NCBI GenBank assembly: GCA_950295325.1
Contig: OX485806.1
Coordinates: 44,077,169-44,141,168, forward strand
DNA length: 64,000 bases
Direction of reading: 5' to 3'
Source: Polytrichum commune
Taxonomy: Eukaryota; Streptophyta; Polytrichopsida; Polytrichales; Polytrichaceae
Shown: in pieces, positions 9,386 to 20,089 of the stretch
Position numbering within the stretch: position 1 is the stretch's first letter
Layout of the letters: every line of letters begins with the position of its first letter
Notes under the pieces: generated by a model
Told to the model about the DNA's origin: nothing
The model's input: only the letters and a program-made list of their open reading frames with translations
Databases searched by the model: none
Program-made: the position numbers and the translations under genes

Positions 9386-12018
9386 ATGGCTTCCTCTTCC
9401 ACTGTGTCCTCTGTGTTAGAAATGGTTGAGCTCCGTGCCAATGGCCTCGGAATCCCTACTTTTTTCCCGTGGATGCGAACGGTTTTGCACATGTCTCTTC
9501 CCTTTACCTTAGTATCAGGTTTTTGTTGCAAGATAGTACAATATGGGTCGAACGCGAGATTTATGATACTGCTACTTCTTTGTTGTCATTGACCATCCGA
9601 GAGAATCCTTGGGTTGCCAACAATGGATCTTCCATGTGGGAACTTTGCGCTGGTAAATACAGGGTGTACGGACTCCCAGATTCTTCCACGAATGTATCCA
9701 CGGAAATCCGTACCCCTCCCCATTCCTCCATTTCCACTTTAAACACTCCTCCCGTGGTCAACGTTTAGATTGAACCCGGAATACACACTGTCATACAATA
9801 TCCACTCCCATCTACAAGCCATTACCATCCTCCTTCCGTTCCACCTTTGTTACCCTGCCTCTTGTGTCTCCTCGTCCTCCATCCCCAGCCAAACCCCTGA
9901 ATTCCATTCTTCAATGTCTACGTACTCTTGCTTCGATGCCCAGTAGGAAAAACATCCTCAAGAAGCTAGATTATGACGCCTTGCAAATCGAAGAGGTCAA
10001 TTTCCTGCCGCCTCGCTTTTATGTGAAACAGATGATTGTCCTCCCCCCAATAGGCGTCTCGTCCTCTCATACGAAGGCCAAATCCATGGACGGCATGGAC
10101 AAACGCTACGACGGCCATGTCTGGACCAAAACCCAAAGCACCAACATTAACAATGACTTAGGCCTTGATTTTTGATCGTCCACCTGCGTTGGCCACCTCG
10201 AGTGCCATAATCCTAATTGCGACTACCTCCAACGTCCTCATCGCACCTCCACTGTCAATGATACTAATTTCGACGGCTTCACAAAGGAGCCCTTCCCCGT
10301 TGGTGGTCCCTTGCCTTTGGGCTCCACTCTAATGTGCAGAATCTGTAAAGAGCCTCCCAATTGCATTGCACCATGCCACGCCAAAATCTTCTACGTCCAC
10401 GGCAATGACACCACTCAACGTGCTTGCATTCATATGGGCAACCACCCCCACCCCGTCAAGGTCGGCAATTGCAGAGATAGCTGCAAGCGCATCGATGCCC
10501 TCATCGAGGAGCACGTCGAGCAAACGCCCCAAGCCACTCATACCAATATTGTTCTTGAAGCCAGCAAGGACCTTGTCGGTGACTTCCTCCTCCGCAATGA
10601 TAGTGATCCTCATCAACTCCTTTCGTTGGAAGAACTTGAGCCCATTTTTTATCGTTGCAAAGAGTTGAATTCCCCCCACCTCAGAAACAAGGTTACCACT
10701 TTCAAATACTTATGTAGGTTAGGGGTTTTGGATGGCATTGCCAAGCTTAGAGGTGTTAGCACCTGGGCCTATGTCCAGGGTAATCAATTCCCAGGCCAGA
10801 GTGACAAGACAAACAAAGTTTTTGTTTTCAATATGTCTGAGGTCGGCCCTGGTAGTGGGGTCGAGTTGGTTAAGCGCATGCAACCTGGCAGGGATCTCGA
10901 GCATGCTTGGATCATGTCCGACCATGTCAAACGCGTCGCCAAGTGGACCACCATGGCCTGCCACGTATATGACCGAACCTACCAGCGCGTCATGACCATC
11001 GCTTGTTGCGACTTCCAATCCGAGGACAAGGATGCTCAAGTTTTTTTTTGGCATAACCTCAACCACGTCATGGCCTGCCATGGAATCCCCAAGCCTCACT
11101 TCAAAGGCTTCATGGTGGACAGTGCGCAAGCCAATTGGAATGCCGTCAGGATTGTCTACGGGTCCGGAGATCCAAAGGTTCCCATGGATGGGCGTGAGAG
11201 AACCTGCTACTTCCATTGGACCAGGTCTTTGGAGAAACACACCAAATTCTATATCAAGCACGACTTGCAAGACCAACACAAACGTCTATGCCTCCAGTAT
11301 CGCGACGTATCCTCTATGCTCGCGGAGACGAGGTACCTCGCCATCAAGGCCTGGTGGGCTTCGTCTAAGTGCAACTCCGAGGAGGGGCTGAAACACCTTC
11401 AACTTTGGCTGGCCTTTAGGCACTTTCAATATCGACAATGGGGTGGTTTCATGGAATTGGTGCGTCTTTACTGTTATTATTCTTTGTTTTTTGTTTTATC
11501 TTCTTCTTCAAGCTTTGTTTATTTCTTGCACTGCCATTCCATTTCGCAGGAGAAAATCATGACCGCGAGTAGACGTTCCAGCCAACCCAGACTCTTATCT
11601 TCCTTCCAGGCAGTCTAAGTCTACCAGACGGTCTGCCACCGCACCATCAACAAAACAAATGGAGATGGTGGCGTCTGCACGAGCTATGGACGGGACCATC
11701 TTGAAGGTCACCATGATTCTACCTCCTAGATTTGGTTGTGTGATCATGTTGCAGTCCAAGCATGTACCTACACAATCCATTTACCAACTCACCGTGAGTT
11801 CTCTGCCCGAGTGTAATTGTCCGGCCTTCAAGGATATGATATCAAAATTTGGCCGCAAACAAAATTCGTTCTTGCATTGTAAGCACCTTTACTTCATCTT
11901 TGTGAAGGTCTCTAATGTAGACCCGGACGTTGACTTGTTCATTCACGCCCTGACATTTAGCTCCAATGAGGTCAAACTCATCCTCGAAGGGGGCCTCTTG
12001 ACACAATTTACTTCCTAG
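9386..12018 (+). pseudogene. MULE-type transposase with SWIM zinc finger, copy 1 (decayed)
   Basis: Paralogue of the gene at 42,612-50,461. In order: an N-terminal module (9,386-9,768) with GFAHVSSLYLSIRFLLQ and GKYRVYGL; a LPPRF...VLPPIGV segment (9,864-10,175); a Cys/His-rich zinc-binding segment (~10,176-10,440, STCVGH, CRICKEPPNC, RACIHMGNHPHPV); and a MULE catalytic core with ACCDFQSED and FKGFMVDSAQANWNAVR, the likely first two catalytic Asp. RQWGGFMEL follows at a 90-bp GT-AG intron (11,460-11,549), then a SWIM finger (CNCPAF...HCKHLYFIF, ~11,810-11,910). Compared with the paralogue, roughly 250 residues between intron and SWIM are missing. There are also frame breaks near 9,440 and 9,770 and an in-frame stop at 10,173-10,175, so it is a pseudogene. 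Such proteins cut and paste MULEs; domesticated ones are transcription factors. Confidence 0.75.
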
Positions 12019-12235
12019 AATTCCTCTCAGCCTAGCACTACATTGTGCCCTAATAGATGTGGCCATTTGTGGACCTCATGTGAACTCATAATTATTTGCT
12101 ATAATAAATATGATCTCATGGATTATTTTTGTTCCTTTCAAAATGTTGTATTCCAATACTCAATTGTGCCATGTGTCACTCTCCCGGTTGAACACTATAT
12201 ATTCAATTTGGAGGTGTTTCCTATGTCTATCAACT

Positions 12236-12778
12236 CTACTTCCGTGTTGCCAACCTCCTAGATGATTCGGACTTCATTTCATCGTCCTTTCTTGATGGAG
12301 GTGGACCCGGTCGAAGCAAATCAACGTACGAAATTGTTTTATCCTTCATTCGATCCTTCAATGGATGACGATGCGGCGATAGTCCTTTCATCCTCTCGCG
12401 AAACGACAAAGACCTCAAAGATTTGCCTAACACCTTGACTTCATACTCCGTGTCGATTGACTTATCTCCATTCAAATTAGTTGCCTCACTATTCATCCAC
12501 CTTGTTTCGTCCTTCTCCTGCACATCAGCTCGTCTTTTATCATTTCTTGCATATCGTTTCTGCTCCTTGTGCATCGTCCACCTCCAGGCTTGTGTAGACT
12601 GCGAAAATGGAGTCAGCTTATAGTCATCACTATATCGATTTGCAGCACCTATGTCATGTTCCGGAGATGGATTAAAAGGAACATGCGGATCTCCTAGACT
12701 TCTAATCTCCTTCTCCCATCCTAGGCCAGCAACATGTCTCTCTCCTCTCCCATTGTATGCATGTGTCTCTACATTCAT
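12236..12778 (-). CDS. Unrecognised 180-codon charged ORF
   Basis: An open frame on the minus strand directly downstream of SWIM gene copy 1, tail to tail. It is hydrophilic, with mixed Lys/Arg/Asp/Glu, no membrane segment or signal peptide, and stretches such as HKEQKRYARNDKRRADVQEK and SLSFRERMKGLSPHRH. No family is recognised. The open length is above what chance gives in DNA of this composition. The final codons contain an AGGTTGGC context that could be a splice donor, so it may continue. See the ORF at 8,840-9,250 for a possible partner. Confidence 0.35.
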   Translation of the reverse strand: MNVETHAYNGRGERHVAGLGWEKEIRSLGDPHVPFNPSPEHDIGAANRYSDDYKLTPFSQSTQAWRWTMHKEQKRYARNDKRRADVQEKDETRWMNSEATNLNGDKSIDTEYEVKVLGKSLRSLSFRERMKGLSPHRHPLKDRMKDKTISYVDLLRPGPPPSRKDDEMKSESSRRLATRK

Positions 12779-13260
12779 ATTGGGTATGAGTCTAAATTAT
12801 GTTCTCATATATGTTCAGCTCAATATAATTTTTTTGACCACAAACAATAATTGTTGCAGTCCAAGCTCTAGAGTTGACTTACACATAGGATAAAGACAAA
12901 AGTGATGGAATAAAAACGAGGCAAGTTGGTCGCCCTTTGTATTTTGATGGACTCATTCTTCAATTATACCAATCTCAAATAAAAAAAATTTATTTGTTCT
13001 TTCTTGGGATCATCCTTGGTTTTCATCATTTATTTATCTATTATATCACAATTTTCCTATGATTTTAGCACTTCACAGTTTCCAAACTCAATGAGACCAT
13101 TTCAAATTGAGGGCCTTTTTATTTAATTTATGACCTATACAATCCACGGAAATAGGTCACATTTTTAATTATTTTGGGGAATCTAGAATATTCTAGGTAT
13201 ACTCGAATCTTTTTTTTAATAAATCTAAATTTAGTCTAGGAAGTTTATTATTTTTACTTC
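12779..13260. other. AT-rich spacer, no gene seen
   Basis: About 480 bp of AT-rich DNA between an unrecognised ORF and a MULE-type terminal sequence. No ORF, repeat or RNA gene can be supported. Confidence 0.5.
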
Positions 13261-13302
13261 CTCTCCGCTCTCCGCTCACCGCTCACATAGGAGTGTCGTC
13301 CT
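13260..13302 (-). repeat. Probable right terminal inverted repeat of the copy 1 MULE
   Basis: On the minus strand it contains TGTGAGCGGTGAGCGGAGAG. This matches the repeated GAGCGGTGA pattern of both ends of the large MULE (33,427 and 53,238). It lies about 1.3 kb downstream of SWIM gene copy 1, as expected for the end of its element. No matching left end was found. The match is short. Confidence 0.4.
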
Positions 13303-13306
13303 CGTT

Positions 13307-13783
13307 TTAAGTTAATATTGGAAATTGTTTTGTTTTGAATGTGATTTTTTGTGCTTGTATAAATGCTTTGAATACGGAAGGTTTAAGTTTGGTTTTGTTT
13401 GGGCTTCCTATGATTGCGCATTTTGTTAGGTTTAGATCCGTGTGTGCCCATTCTGCAAATTTTTGGAGTTTGTTGATTTGGGGTTGGAGGTGGTTTATGT
13501 TATCTATGAGGATGGCCAAGTCGTTTACATATGCTATAGTTGTGCATGTGGTTTTGGAGGTGTTGAAGTGGCAACCAAGTGAACCGACTTCTAACCACCT
13601 CAATAGAGGTTCAAGAAATATGATGAATATATATGGATTTAGTGTGTCTCTTTGGATTGTACCTATACTAATGTATATGGGTGGAGTGGTGCTGAAATAA
13701 CTTCCATGGAATGATGTTGTGGAGTTTGCATAGATGTCTCCTACCAATTCGATTGCATCATTTGGGAAGCCAAGATCGGCCAT
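13307..13783 (-). pseudogene. LINE reverse transcriptase, catalytic part
   Basis: 158 open codons. It opens with MADLGFPNDAIELVGDIY, typical of the block just before the LINE RT palm (a 'gfp..i..li..ly' pattern). Then come GTIQRDTLNP and LEPLLRWL, and the catalytic box written AYVNDLAIL, in which the second Asp pair of A-Y-A-D-D is reduced to N-D. One catalytic Asp is therefore missing. The 3' end of the ORF, where a thumb or endonuclease extension would follow, is not recognisable. Confidence 0.7.
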
Positions 13784-15570
13784 GATAGTGAGGAGTCATG
13801 CGTGGTCTATTGACCCAAATGCATTACGGAAATCTATGTAGGTGATGTATATATCTTGTGATGTTTATTTTGCATCTTATAGGGCGGCCATTACCATTTG
13901 TATTTGTTGGGCAATATTTCTTTGTGGGCGGAATCTCTCTTGGCTATAGTGAGTATTTTATGTTGTTCTCCATAGTTGGTTAAGATGGTGGTCAATTCGC
14001 TTATATAGAATTTGTATGTAGTGTTAGCTAGGGCAGTGGGTCTATAGTTTGAGATTAATAATGGGTTTTTTTTTCTATAGTAAGATGGTTTTACTATGTT
14101 TCCAAGTTGTTGGTATTTGTTTGTGTTTGCAGTATTGTTGGAAAATTTGGTAGAGGAATTCATGAAATGTGTTATGGAGAGCTTTAATTATCTCATTTAG
14201 AATATTGTATGGGCTTGGTGTTTTTCATTTGGCTAGGTTTTTGAGGCTTAGGTCCAAGACTTCTCTAGTGAATTGGGATTTTTTTTATTTTTTTTCCCCC
14301 AAGAATGAAGTTGTTTGTGTGATGCCAAGGGTGTTTTCGGATGGCACACAACCATTTAAGTGGATGGTCAATGGGGTCATCACAAATGGGTGCATTTCTT
14401 TGGAAGGATGTATGTTGGGTGTGGTATATTGTGTGGGAAACGTCTCGTGGGTTTGTGAGTATGTTGCCTAGTTCATCCTTTATGCAATATGTAACTTGGT
14501 TCATGTCTTTGAAGATTATTTTGTGTGTGATTATTGGTTTTGTATTGAATAAAAATTTGTATTTGTTGACAATTTTGCTTACAATTTGTGGCGGTTTGCT
14601 TGGTTGTGATTTTGCAAGCTTCCATTTTTGTCGTTTTTGCAATCTTTACTATGACGTTTATCCATGGTCCTATTTCTTCATTATGTATGGGGGGGTTGGA
14701 AATTGTGATAGGGAGAGTTGCAAGTTGCTTAATATCAGGGTGGTTTTGTCATTGTGGGCCAGGGTTTGGGGGGATGAATCTTATTGTTTTGTGGATGCTA
14801 TGGAATATGTTCAATTTTTTTTTCCATTATTTTTGTTGCTTTTGAGGTAGGAATCCTCCTTGCAGCCTAGTGCAATGGGTGAGGTCAATTGGCGGTGGTG
14901 CCATGCATGTTTGGTCTATGCAAGTGCTAAAGTTGTTTAAGATGTTTTGGAGGTCATCCTGGGCTTGTTCTCATTGGTTTGAGGTGAGAGGGGTATTCGG
15001 TTTTGTTGCGAGGTTTTTTATTTTTATTAAGTTTGTTTCTTGGAATATGGTAGTGAGGTTTTGGAGTTTTTTTGAGGGTATGGGGTATGAGATTCAAGGG
15101 TTGGTGTGATGTGGTGGTGGATATTTTGTGATGATGGAGTTGGTTACCCAGTCAAGGTTGATTAGGTAGTGGTCGGAATTTTGGTTAAGGTTGAATTCTG
15201 ATTTGCAGGTTATTAAGGTGTGTTGGTTGGTGTAGAAGACATCTATGTCGTTTGTTGAGGTGTAGTTTTGTCCACTTAGTCTACTGACTTCTTTGAGGTT
15301 GCTTATGGGATGGAGGCCTATGTTATTTGTGAATGTGTGCTAATGAAGATTGTCCGTGGTGGGGGGGGGGTGTATGAGGCCATTTAGGGTTCTTATTGTT
15401 AAAAATATATCCTTGTTAAATCGCCATTTAGAAATATGGTGTTTGATGGGTATTTTTTCTGTGATTTCCTGAATGTGATTTTTGATGTCTTGTATGAGCT
15501 GTAGGTCATCAGGATGGGTGGGCATATAGAGGTGGATTAATGGTATGGTTGGATGCTTTGGATATATAGG
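13307..15570 (-). mobile_element. Non-LTR retrotransposon (LINE), decayed; endonuclease plus reverse transcriptase
   Basis: Minus strand. At the right, remnants of an APE-type endonuclease: PTHPDDLQLIQDIKNHIQ at ~15,470-15,525, a GDFN-like motif near 15,420, and NSDHYLIN near 15,170, the C-terminal SDH motif of this nuclease family. At the left, a reverse transcriptase: SNYRPTALANTTYK at ~14,030-14,060, GTIQRDTLNPYIFIIFLEPLLRWL at ~13,590-13,660, and the active-site motif in the altered form AYVNDLAIL (family AYADD) near 13,530. The frame is interrupted several times between these blocks, for instance between 13,783 and 13,891 and between 14,642 and 15,340, so it is dead. No second ORF or poly-A tail was found. 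It ends next to the MULE-type terminal sequence at 13,302. Confidence 0.75.
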
Positions 15571-15723
15571 GTTAGTTTTAGTGGAGTAGTGGAGTAGCGT
15601 TCACAAGTTGTGTCCTCATCTGATGCAACTCGGCTAAGATTCGGGTTGAATTTGGACAAAGACACTCCTTCCGTATCCTCTCCTGGTTCGGGTCCTCGAA
15701 GTTGCGACTCCCTTGTTTAAGAG

Positions 15724-15870
15724 TAATTGCTACACGATTTGTGACTCTAGTGTGTTGTGAGGTGCAATCGTTTTAAGCGATCAGAAGCTCAAGGGTTCGA
15801 AAGAGAGTCGCGGAGGGTTTCTGAGAATGCTTCCGCTTTTTTTGGAGCTCACATCATCCCTCCCGAGTTC
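15724..15870 (+). repeat. 147-bp direct repeat, left copy
   Basis: Begins AATTGCTACACGATTTGTGA and includes GTGAGGTGCAATCG, GCGATCAGAAGCTCAAGGGT and GCTTCCGCTTTTTT. A second copy of the same length lies at 17,017-17,163 in the same orientation. The ends do not have obvious TG/CA LTR signatures. Confidence 0.75.
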
Positions 15871-16029
15871 ATTCTAGTCATGTTTGGTGATGTAGAGCAG
15901 GCTTGAAACAACTATGACTCTTCGACATATACTCCAAATGTAGATAATGCAAATTTTTCTTCCAGCCATTGCCACTGGCTCCTCTGGGAGCAAATTCTTC
16001 AAAGAAAGACTCTGAGTACCAAGAGTGCG

Positions 16030-16290
16030 GTTTGTTTGTCCAAAATTTTCCAGACTCCTCTACATGCAACTTCTTTGAAAAACGACTTGCTAAATGCACA
16101 TGGTGCTGATTTGTCGTCCAAAGTTTTCCACAGACTCCTCTAGATGCAACTTCTTTGTAAATAATTCTTCAAATGCACATGGTGCAGGTTTTTCATCCAA
16201 AGTTTTCCACAAACTCCTCTAGATGTAACTTCTTTAGAAATGACTTTTCAAATGCTCAGGGTGCAGATTTTTTGTCTAAACTCTTCCACC
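16030..16290 (+). repeat. ~78-bp tandem repeat, about 3.3 copies
   Basis: The unit contains TCCAAAGTTTTCCACAGACT, then CCTCTAGATGCAACTTCTTT and AAATGCACATGGTGCAG. Copies start near 16,038, 16,112, 16,190 and 16,266 (partial). It lies between the two 147-bp direct repeats. Confidence 0.75.
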
Positions 16291-16709
16291 GATATCACCG
16301 GATGCCATTGTATTTTTTTTAAAGTTGGTAGTGAGTGAAATATCGTACACAACCTCCTTGATAACTGCTATATCAGCTTTTGATCTAAGTCGCAGATCGC
16401 AGCTGGGGATTTGTAGAGCTCACGGAGAATTGAAATCAACTTCGTAGCTCTAAGATTCGTTCTTCTCTCAACTTCGCAGCTCCTTGAACTTCGTGGGGTT
16501 ATGATGGTACCTTTATTTCCTAAATCTGAACTACTATCGCAAGTTTTGCACTCTTTTGGTAAGATCTACTCTTTAATTATGATCTGCTAGGAACTTCCCG
16601 GTGGATCTATTGCGGTCTGGTGTAGATCTCGCCTAGCTTAGCCACTTTGTTTTGGTGCAGATCCCAAGTAAGTTCGCAGCGCCATTGGGTGTATTGCCAA
16701 CTTACTTCG

Positions 16710-16925
16710 ATCCGCTCTAGATACAACTCACTACACGTATCAAACCTCTCATACAACACTTTACAAAAAGCTCCTAGCTAAATTGCAGCCCCCCTACACA
16801 TATTTTTCGTCAACTATCTCTGCTCTAGATTTAACTTATTACACGTATCAAACCTCTCATACAACACTTTACCAAGAAATCCTAACTATATCGCAATTGC
16901 CCCCTACACTTATTATGCCTCAACG
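16710..16925 (+). repeat. ~107-bp tandem duplication
   Basis: Two adjacent copies share GCTCTAGATxxAACTxATTA, then CACGTATCAAACCTCTCATA and CAACACTTTAC. They lie inside the region bounded by the 147-bp direct repeats. Confidence 0.7.
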
Positions 16926-17016
16926 ATCTCCCAATTGGACCATCGGCCAAAGTTTCCACTCCACACTTGTAAGAGGTTTACTCACTCTAAGAGATGTCTG
17001 ATGATAATTAGAGAGG

Positions 17017-17163
17017 AATTGCTACAATATTTGTGATTCCGGTGTGATGTGAGGTGCAATCGCCTAAGCGATCAGAAGCTCAAGGGTGAGAGGGAGAGAG
17101 TCTCAGGGGGTTTCCGAGAGTGCTTCCGCTTTTTTCAAAGCTCACAACATCCCTCGTGAGTTC
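17017..17163 (+). repeat. 147-bp direct repeat, right copy
   Basis: Second copy of the 15,724-15,870 repeat, 1,293 bp downstream. It keeps GTGATGTGAGGTGCAATCGC and GCGATCAGAAGCTCAAGGGT. Confidence 0.75.
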
Positions 17164-20070
17164 CTCCGTGTAAAATTCCACGACTCCATATACAAAAGGA
17201 ACTCCACTAAGTGATATGATGGATGCGCTCTCGATTGTATAAAATATTATTATATATTCGAAGAAGTTCCCTCTTGATTTGCTTCAGTGGTGGGTTTTTA
17301 ATATGTTTGGGCCACTGAGGATCATCAAAAAATATGTTTATATGATCACTCATAGTGTTGGGCTCCGACACAACCTCCATGTACACCACCAACACAAATA
17401 ACACACAGGTGACACCCTAACACTAGAATAAAATTCAGTGAACAAGTTGCGCTCAACTTAAATTAGTTAGATATTTAGTTAACTAGATATATTTCTTTAA
17501 CTAAATTTATTGGCATATTGAATTTAGGACAACTATAGTTAAGTACATTTTTTGGCAGGTCAAATTGCGAACAACCATAGTTACGAAAGGCAACTGGTTA
17601 ACTAATAGTTGAAGTAGTTGGTTAGTTCTCCAAGGTTAGCAGTACTTGGACCAGAAGATTTACATAAGCCAAACATTCAAGGAGGACTACCCCAAAAACA
17701 ATAGAAACACAAGTGCAGATGCCATTGTATGTGAAAACGTGCTCAACATTACTACAACTTGGTTATGTACCAGAAGTCAATTCACAAACCACAACACCAA
17801 CAAGGGTTGGAAACCTAGAGTACAATGATTATCTGATTAGTATTCAAGGATATCTGCTTACAATTTCAGTTAACCTTTAGCTCAAGTGGACTTTTCATCG
17901 GGAGTTGGTCTTTTGTGATTTCCAATTGTGGTATATCCTCAAAGGTTGTGTTTGAATTTGAATGAAAAACAATCTCTTCGGCTCATTGAGGGCCAAACTT
18001 CTTTTTAGCACCTCTTGGCATTCCTAGGTGAATTTGACATGCATGAACATAAATATATTGTTCTTTGTTCAAACCACCACAATACCTCCAAGTAAGCATC
18101 GCAACTTACTAGACATGGAAGGTGTTGTATGCAGAACAACCAACTTATGACAAAAAAATTCCCCTTGAGAATAACTTTATCATCACGTTTTAGAATAATT
18201 CCCAATATGACATTCAATGAAGATTTTTTTTTTTAAATAATGAGAGATCAGATTGCAAGTATGATCAAGAAAACAAGGGACTACAATAACACTAGGGCCA
18301 CTGGAGCCTGCAAAGACACCAACCACTAGTTGGGTGTGATATGACCATCCATACATTGGTGACACTTGTCCATCTACATCAATTCCAGCTTCTCATGTTT
18401 CCAACACCATGGTACCTGGAGCTCTCATGGTTAGGTAGTGTTTTTTAAGACTATATAGTCCAACTGAGATTTTGCCACATGCATTCTTACATTGGTAGAC
18501 CCGCTCAAATATTGCATGGATACTACATTCCAACACTAGTAAAGATAAACTAAAGCATTATTTATGGTAGAATTGACCAAGAAAATATAACTTTATTTAG
18601 CAAAGGAGGGTTGTCCCCCCCCCCATGTCCGCCTATGTTAGGGTGAGTTTCACCCATGTTGGCACCCAACATTGGGTGGGTTGTTGGCATGCAAGTTACT
18701 AGAATGGGACTCCCTCTGTAGCCAATTGTTATTCGTTATTGATGCCCTTAAATGCTTGGGCATGTAGTGACCACATCGGGACAAGTCTATGGGGCCATTG
18801 CATGAACGGTCACGCCCATGAAGGACATATGGCTCACCATCAACAACTTTACTATAGACTACTATACGACCATAAGTCCTCAAAGACGGACCTTAAGTCC
18901 CTCCATACAAACTTCAAGGGTTTCAAATTTGACAGTATCAGACTCTACCCAAGATCCAAAATGTGGAATTGCCGGATGATGATGTCATCTTGGCTGACAA
19001 ATGGAAAACGCTTCCATCTACATCATTGTACCATTTGAATTCGTCCATTGGATGACGTTTCTTTGTGCCTACGTCATGCAATACATCTCAATTTGTTTTG
19101 TGTACCATATTATTTAGTCTTAATTGTACATGACATGTCATGCAACTTTTTTTCCTAAGAGCATGTTCTACATGTCCTACAAATTTTTTCTTTCAGATGT
19201 ATTTTCCCAAAATTGCGGATCCATACTATAGTCTACCCCACTGAGTTTCAATGTCATTTTTCCATTATTTTGTGTGTTCTACAGAGTGGTATTGTGTTTG
19301 CATTGTTCTTTGTTTTTTCAATGTTCTTTCATCATTGTTGTCCTTTGGTTTTTGATTCACATGAAATGTGTACTTGTTAGAGACATTTTATTGATTGGTT
19401 GTTGCTACAATTTGCAGAGGACGAACTTCATATCATCTCGGTTGGTTTAAAGTTAGAGTTTATTTCTATCATTCTTTCCATGTCTATGAATTCATTTGAT
19501 CATCATTTAATGAGCACCTATCATCCATGTCCCATATCCCATGAAGGCTAGGGCTTCAATCAACATCTATTTCAAATGATGAACTTGCACAAATCTACCC
19601 TACATTGTTTTGAGCAAAGCAAACTTATTGATGTAACTATTGTTTTCCATGTTTTTTTGTCTAAATCTATGCCAAATAACCAAAGAATTCATTGTATGTG
19701 ACAATTAAACAATCAATACTAACAATATAGAGTGAACAAATAGTATAAACATGACAAAATTTATGTCATTTGTATATTTTCTAAGTCCTTTCCAGAGATA
19801 TATAGTCCGCAAACTGTTTTTCATATGTCATGCACAAAATGTATGCATTGTTGATGCACCCTCACCTTCATCTCATGTTCATCATAGTACTTCACATGTA
19901 AAATAATTTATAGATATAATAACTCATCATTTGTCACCAATGCAACAAAAATATCAATAATAACCTTTTTCTTTTGGCATATCAAATTCAGGTGTGATTT
20001 TGGAATGGAGGATAAATCTACAATAATGCCCCATGATATGCAAACCATATTATTAAGGCCAACCCCCCAA
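17164..20070. other. AT-rich region with little recognisable content
   Basis: About 2.9 kb without a convincing gene. One short plus-strand stretch at about 18,957-19,050 reads like old coding sequence (VELPDDDVILADKWKTLPST) before a stop. It lies upstream of, and in the same orientation as, the MULE family 2 fragment at 20,100, so it may be an N-terminal exon relic of that gene. Otherwise only short chance ORFs and AT-rich DNA are seen. Confidence 0.4.
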
Positions 20071-20089
20071 AAAATAAGAACAAGGTAGA

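Noticed and set aside
10329-11279. Minus-strand ORFs of 116 and 186 codons
   Set aside because: Antisense shadows of the transposase catalytic core, which carries clear family motifs on the plus strand.
13335-15109. Gly/Val/Phe-rich plus-strand ORFs
   Set aside because: Antisense to the LINE reverse transcriptase and endonuclease, whose motifs are on the minus strand.
18650-18883. 77-codon minus-strand ORF with VDGEPYVLHGRDRSCNG
   Set aside because: Looks protein-like in places, but the opposite strand and neighbouring frames are equally open, and no family is recognised.
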